Assembly: GCA_012295275.1 (NCBI GenBank) | Contig: CM022669.1 | Span: 6,792,489-6,819,988 of the forward strand | DNA: 27,500 nucleotides | DNA from: Chrysomallon squamiferum | Taxonomy: Eukaryota; Mollusca; Gastropoda; Neomphalida; Peltospiridae | Direction of reading: 5' to 3' | Shown: positions 1 to 27,500 of the stretch, in pieces | Layout: each line of letters begins with the position of its first letter | Numbering within the stretch: the stretch's first letter is position 1 | The notes under the pieces: generated by a model | Told to the model about the DNA's origin: nothing | Seen by the model: only the letters and a program-made list of their open reading frames with translations | Databases searched by the model: none | Program-made: the position numbers and the translations under genes

Positions 1-507
1 AAACGGCATAAAAGATATCTCTGCAGTTTATTTAAAAATATGTTTCAATTTATCAGCATATCCAGTTTTCTGATTAATTTTCTACTTTTGATGACAAATA
101 TAAATTCTGGTAATTTTGAAAAAAGTTTTGTTACAGCAGCTGAAATAGAAATGATATACCAGGCGCATTGACTGCGTTTGATCCTACAGCACCTCAGTCA
201 TCAGTCTATGCTCTACAAAACCGCCGAACTACTACCATCAAACACACAATATATAGGCTAGTAAAATTCTCGTCTTTCGCCTCGAACAGCTATAGAACGA
301 GTAGTTTCGGTTGGTGTGAACGAAACATGCGCCCGGAATTTTCGCTTGCCATGCTTTCCCGGAATTCTTCATTGTTACGACAAGAAAACAAGACAAAAAC
401 CCGCCAGCAAATATGTCACACCATTGTCCCCTGCCTCGATATGTTTGTAAGTTATGAACAACAATTTGCACACCCATATTGAAGCCATTATTGGAAAATT
501 AGTCTGA

Positions 508-530
508 TTTTTTTTTTTTTTTTTTTTTTT
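508..530. repeat. Poly-T tract
   Basis: Run of 23 T. Confidence 0.9.
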
Positions 531-1974
531 GTCTTTGTAAGATCTGGAGCTTTTGGTTGTTGGATTTAAATCCAATCTACAAATGTTTGAAAACGTGTTT
601 GTGCCATGATGTACGAAGTTCAGAACGGCGAGATTGCGTGGTGTGAGGTAATCGCTAAATGAAATCCGTATAACATGAACAAAAGGTGATTTTTGTAATT
701 ACTGTTGGAATAACTGCCTTGAAAATTAAACACGAATGCTGCAAATAGTTTTCAGAAATAAGAAAGTAATATATATATATATTTTTTTTTTCATGCCGAA
801 CTCATTTTTTTTTAAAATGTCTTTATTCTACGTTCTAATTAGAAGTGTTGAATAACGGTGGGTGTTTTCCTTAATTTATTTAACCATTTTATGAATATAA
901 TGATAATAACGACAAATAAATAACAGCTACTACAATACAACAAAACAATACCTGTAATAGTAATAGTAATAGAAGAAGTGGTAGCAGTAGCTATAGTAGC
1001 TGTAGCAATAGTAGTATAAAAGCAATAAAAACATTAAAAGCATGCAACAATAAAACAATAATAACAACAATATTAACAATAATTACAGCGAAAAGAACTG
1101 CTAAGTGTAGAACAACAGAAGCCCAAGAGAAAAAAAAAAGAACAAAAAGTGAAAAAAAGACATGAAAAACAAACTAAAAATATATGTATCCTAACTTTCT
1201 TCTTTTTTTTTATCTTTAAAATCCCCACTTGATGAAAGTCTTACATTTTTTATACCTATAAAATGTGCTCATCTTTTTTTTTTTATTAAGCAACAACAAT
1301 AATAATGATATAAAAAACGAAGTGAACAATACTGATTACGACATTAAGGACACAAGAGATTAAGTAATTTGAGATGTTTCTTCTGTACTTCGCTCGCAAT
1401 TCACTGAGCGACACTGATGGAGTTGCGTCTACGACAATGAGTTGGCGTGTCAGTTGTCAAATTAACAACAACGAGCACAGTCTGGCGCCAACATATGCAA
1501 CAACGACTACAACAGTAAATTCCTCGAACATGTTCACGTGAATCATGTCATTTTTAATATTTCTTTATCTTTTATTTATTTATTTATATATTTATTTATT
1601 TTTTAAATTTAAATTTAAAGTATTGATTTATTGATTTATTTATGCTTCTTTTTTTATGTTGAATATTAATTTTGAATATTATTATTTATTTATTTATTTA
1701 ATATTTATTTATATATTGCTGTTTTTGATATTGATACTGTCAGTGTTATCGTTATTGATATTATTATCATTTATTTATTTATCAATCATTAATTTACTTA
1801 TATATGTATGAACTGTTTGTATTTTTTCTTTTCTTTCTTTTTTCGTGTTTTTTCTTCTTTTTTTTTTTTTTTACTGCATCTTTTACATAAATGTATAATA
1901 AAAATTAGAAATATAACAAATTGGTTAGAAATAAAATATGACGAACGTCAGATTTGCTCAACATTAGAAGCGGT

Positions 1975-1978
<4 letters not shown>

Positions 1979-2027
<49 letters not shown>
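1979..2027. repeat. (TG)n microsatellite
   Basis: Uninterrupted TG dinucleotides, about 24 units. Confidence 0.97.
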
Positions 2028-2028
<1 letters not shown>

Positions 2029-2489
2029 CTTCAAAAGAAAAAAGAAGACGTTACATGTTTATTTAAGAATACGTAGAAGATGAAAACGATAATCGCTACG
2101 AACAGTGAAAATTAATGATCAGATTCGTTCTATGATACAACTGCCCCATTTCATTCATAACAGCGATTTCATTCACAGCTTATACTGCACATAACTACCA
2201 CCTGATAACACCAATATCCTTAGAGAAAAAATACAAACTGTTAATGTCTAACATACCCTGTTTATTTAGCATGTATTATGGACGAGCGCAGGAAATAATA
2301 ATAAGAAAGCAACAGGCTGAAAAAATCTGGGTAATGGTAATAACAACAAATAATATTTATTTAACAAATACAGCTCATATATGTTTATCTTACGACAGGT
2401 TTGTGTTTGGTTTAATGGATTACTTTAAACCCGCGTAACATCATGTAACAATCAGTTATACATACATGCACAGATACATACATACACAG

Positions 2490-2490
<1 letters not shown>

Positions 2491-2529
<39 letters not shown>
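2491..2529. repeat. (AC)n microsatellite
   Basis: Uninterrupted AC dinucleotides, about 19 units. Confidence 0.97.
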
Positions 2530-2532
<3 letters not shown>

Positions 2533-2834
2533 TGAGGTTGTATATATCTAAAGAGTTAGTGGAATAGAATCTAAATTTACATAATATAATATGTTACGTA
2601 CTTCCAAATACAATTTGTATTCATCTCGAGTCTATACTATAAACTCTTAGGAAAGTTGTATATCAATATTATTGAATTTTTCAACTTATTTTGTTTGTTT
2701 GTTTTTGTTTTTGTTTTTTCTGTTTGGAGGTCCACATTTATTGGGAACATCATAAATTTAAATAAAATCGGTACAACAAGAACAATAATAAAAAAAGTTC
2801 CCAAACCCTGTAACTATTTTAAAAATGAACTCAC

Positions 2835-26412
<23,578 letters not shown>

Positions 26413-27500
26413 GGTTTGTTCCGGAAGCCAAGAATTACTCACTACGACAACACGTCTCGTTTAAACCGCCACTTTCAAACAGCCGCACAAAAAATAGCAA
26501 CTGTCGTCTGCAACCAAACTCTTCTGCTCCCAACGTCGTCGTCTGTTACTGACGTCTTCTGCTATAAGCATTTTCTGCTACCCATGTCCACTGCTAGTAA
26601 GTAGTGCTTCATATATTATAACGTTGTCTCTCGCCAGTCTTGTCTACGATATTATTGTACACCGAGTTGACTTTTATCAGAGTCGTCCTGCTATCAGTTC
26701 CGTCTGCTACCGGCTTTCGGACACGTGGGTCCAGATAAAATTAATCTGCAGCAGTTTTACGAATGACCTCCTCCTCAGTGTGTGTGTGTGTGTGTAACAG
26801 TAGCATTTGTAAACATCGGTACCGAAATCAGGGACACACTTTTACTTTTACGTCCACGAACAGAAACCTCCACTTTCTCCGGCCCGTGATTTTCACCCTC
26901 CTTCAGCTACCTGTGCGATAGTGTGACAGTTTTAATCTGGTACACGGTGATTACACTACAGCTCCGAACTGCCCCCATTCGAGTACACGGCCAGTGACAG
27001 GTTTACGTTGCCAGTTTTGTGAACGAACAGAGACAAAGACTAAATAACGTCACACGTTAACGTCAGTCAAAAATTAAAATTAAAAACTAAAAACCTCGAT
27101 TAGTGTTAATATTTCTGTTAAAAACAGTATTAAATATTGTTAATTTAAAAAGTCGCCGAGTCCATGTTTCGTGAAAAATAATATTCTTGACTCACCAGCG
27201 ACTGCATGACCACTGTGGATATTTTTTTGCACCGATCATGTATCTAATATGTTATCCTGTTACAAATTTCACCACTTTATGAGAAGCTCGAGTTTAATGT
27301 CCAGGATGATAAAAAAACACAAAAAAAAAAAACCACGCAGATATCTCACGTTTAAATTTAACATTGTGTAGCTGTATGTCTTCTCGTCTTCTCTGCGAAC
27401 ACAAACACACGTGGAAACATTTCACAACGCTATCTACGACAAAAACAGTAAACTCGACAGTCCTGGATTTCCTAACGACTCTTCTCTACACTGACTTCCT
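26413..27500 (-). promoter_or_regulatory. 5' UTR and upstream flank of the ADAMTSL gene
   Basis: Sequence upstream of the start codon in gene orientation. It is of higher complexity and carries more CpG than the intron. It includes a degenerate AGCAG repeat (26502-26710) and an AT-rich TATA-like stretch on the minus strand around 26611-26622 that could be a core promoter. No transcription start or 5' UTR intron can be fixed from sequence alone. Confidence 0.5.
26502..26710. repeat. Degenerate short repeat, core TCTGCTA (minus strand TAGCAGA)
   Basis: About eight imperfect copies of (GTC)GTCTGCTA occur at 26503, 26522, 26538, 26554, 26573, 26589, 26682 and 26702, the central ones 16-19 bp apart. 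They lie 90-300 bp upstream of the start codon, so in 5' UTR or proximal promoter. Confidence 0.55.

Larger units (their letters stand above)
1..2834 (-). other. Intron downstream of exon 10, continuing past the window
   Basis: A continuation exon finishing TSR5 (input phase 1) was sought and not found. The stretch has T-runs, ATTT-rich sequence (about 1556-1800), a (TG)n and an (AC)n tract, and two CpG-containing higher-complexity islets near 170-450 and 1385-1540 whose role is unclear. Confidence 0.6.

Noticed and set aside
238-477. Possible next exon of the gene near the left edge
   Set aside because: The minus-strand frame lacks the cysteine pattern expected for the end of TSR5, and no acceptor/donor pair keeps phase 1.

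Overview
The window is AT-rich animal genomic DNA, full of simple repeats and with GT-AG introns. It holds the 5' half of a single gene on the minus strand. Long (CT)n, (CA)n, (TTTA)n and (CATA)n tracts, large introns and the protein's family point to an invertebrate. A mollusc, possibly a cephalopod, is my best guess; this is inference and no marker proves it.

The gene reads right to left. Ten coding exons can be placed: E1 26412-26374, E2 11219-11049, E3 10558-10325, E4 9923-9773, E5 7183-7051, E6 5634-5433, E7 4453-4315, E8 3993-3961, E9 3424-3352 and E10 2966-2835. Splice phases agree at every junction. They encode a secreted matrix glycoprotein of the ADAMTS-like 1/3 (punctin) family: signal peptide, thrombospondin type-1 repeat (TSR) 1, ADAMTS cysteine-rich module, TSR2, TSR3, TSR4, acidic linker and the start of TSR5. 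The module order follows vertebrate ADAMTSL1/ADAMTSL3 with one exception. The spacer domain that normally lies between the cysteine-rich module and TSR2 is absent, and one exon (E4) carries both flanks. E10 contains a one-base frameshift, either an assembly error or a real lesion. The gene continues off the left edge.

Region by region: 1-2834 is downstream intron with microsatellites. From 2835 to 11219 there are nine closely spaced exons separated by short introns full of repeats. Positions 11220-26373 form a 15-kb first intron with long microsatellites and several CpG-containing, high-complexity islands that look like cis-regulatory elements, with homeodomain, CRE, E-box and nuclear-receptor-type motifs. 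From 26374 to 27500 are the signal-peptide exon, the 5' UTR with a degenerate repeat, and the upstream flank.

No second protein-coding gene, tRNA, rRNA, CRISPR array or intact transposon could be supported. The other open frames are either translated microsatellites or lack any family signature.
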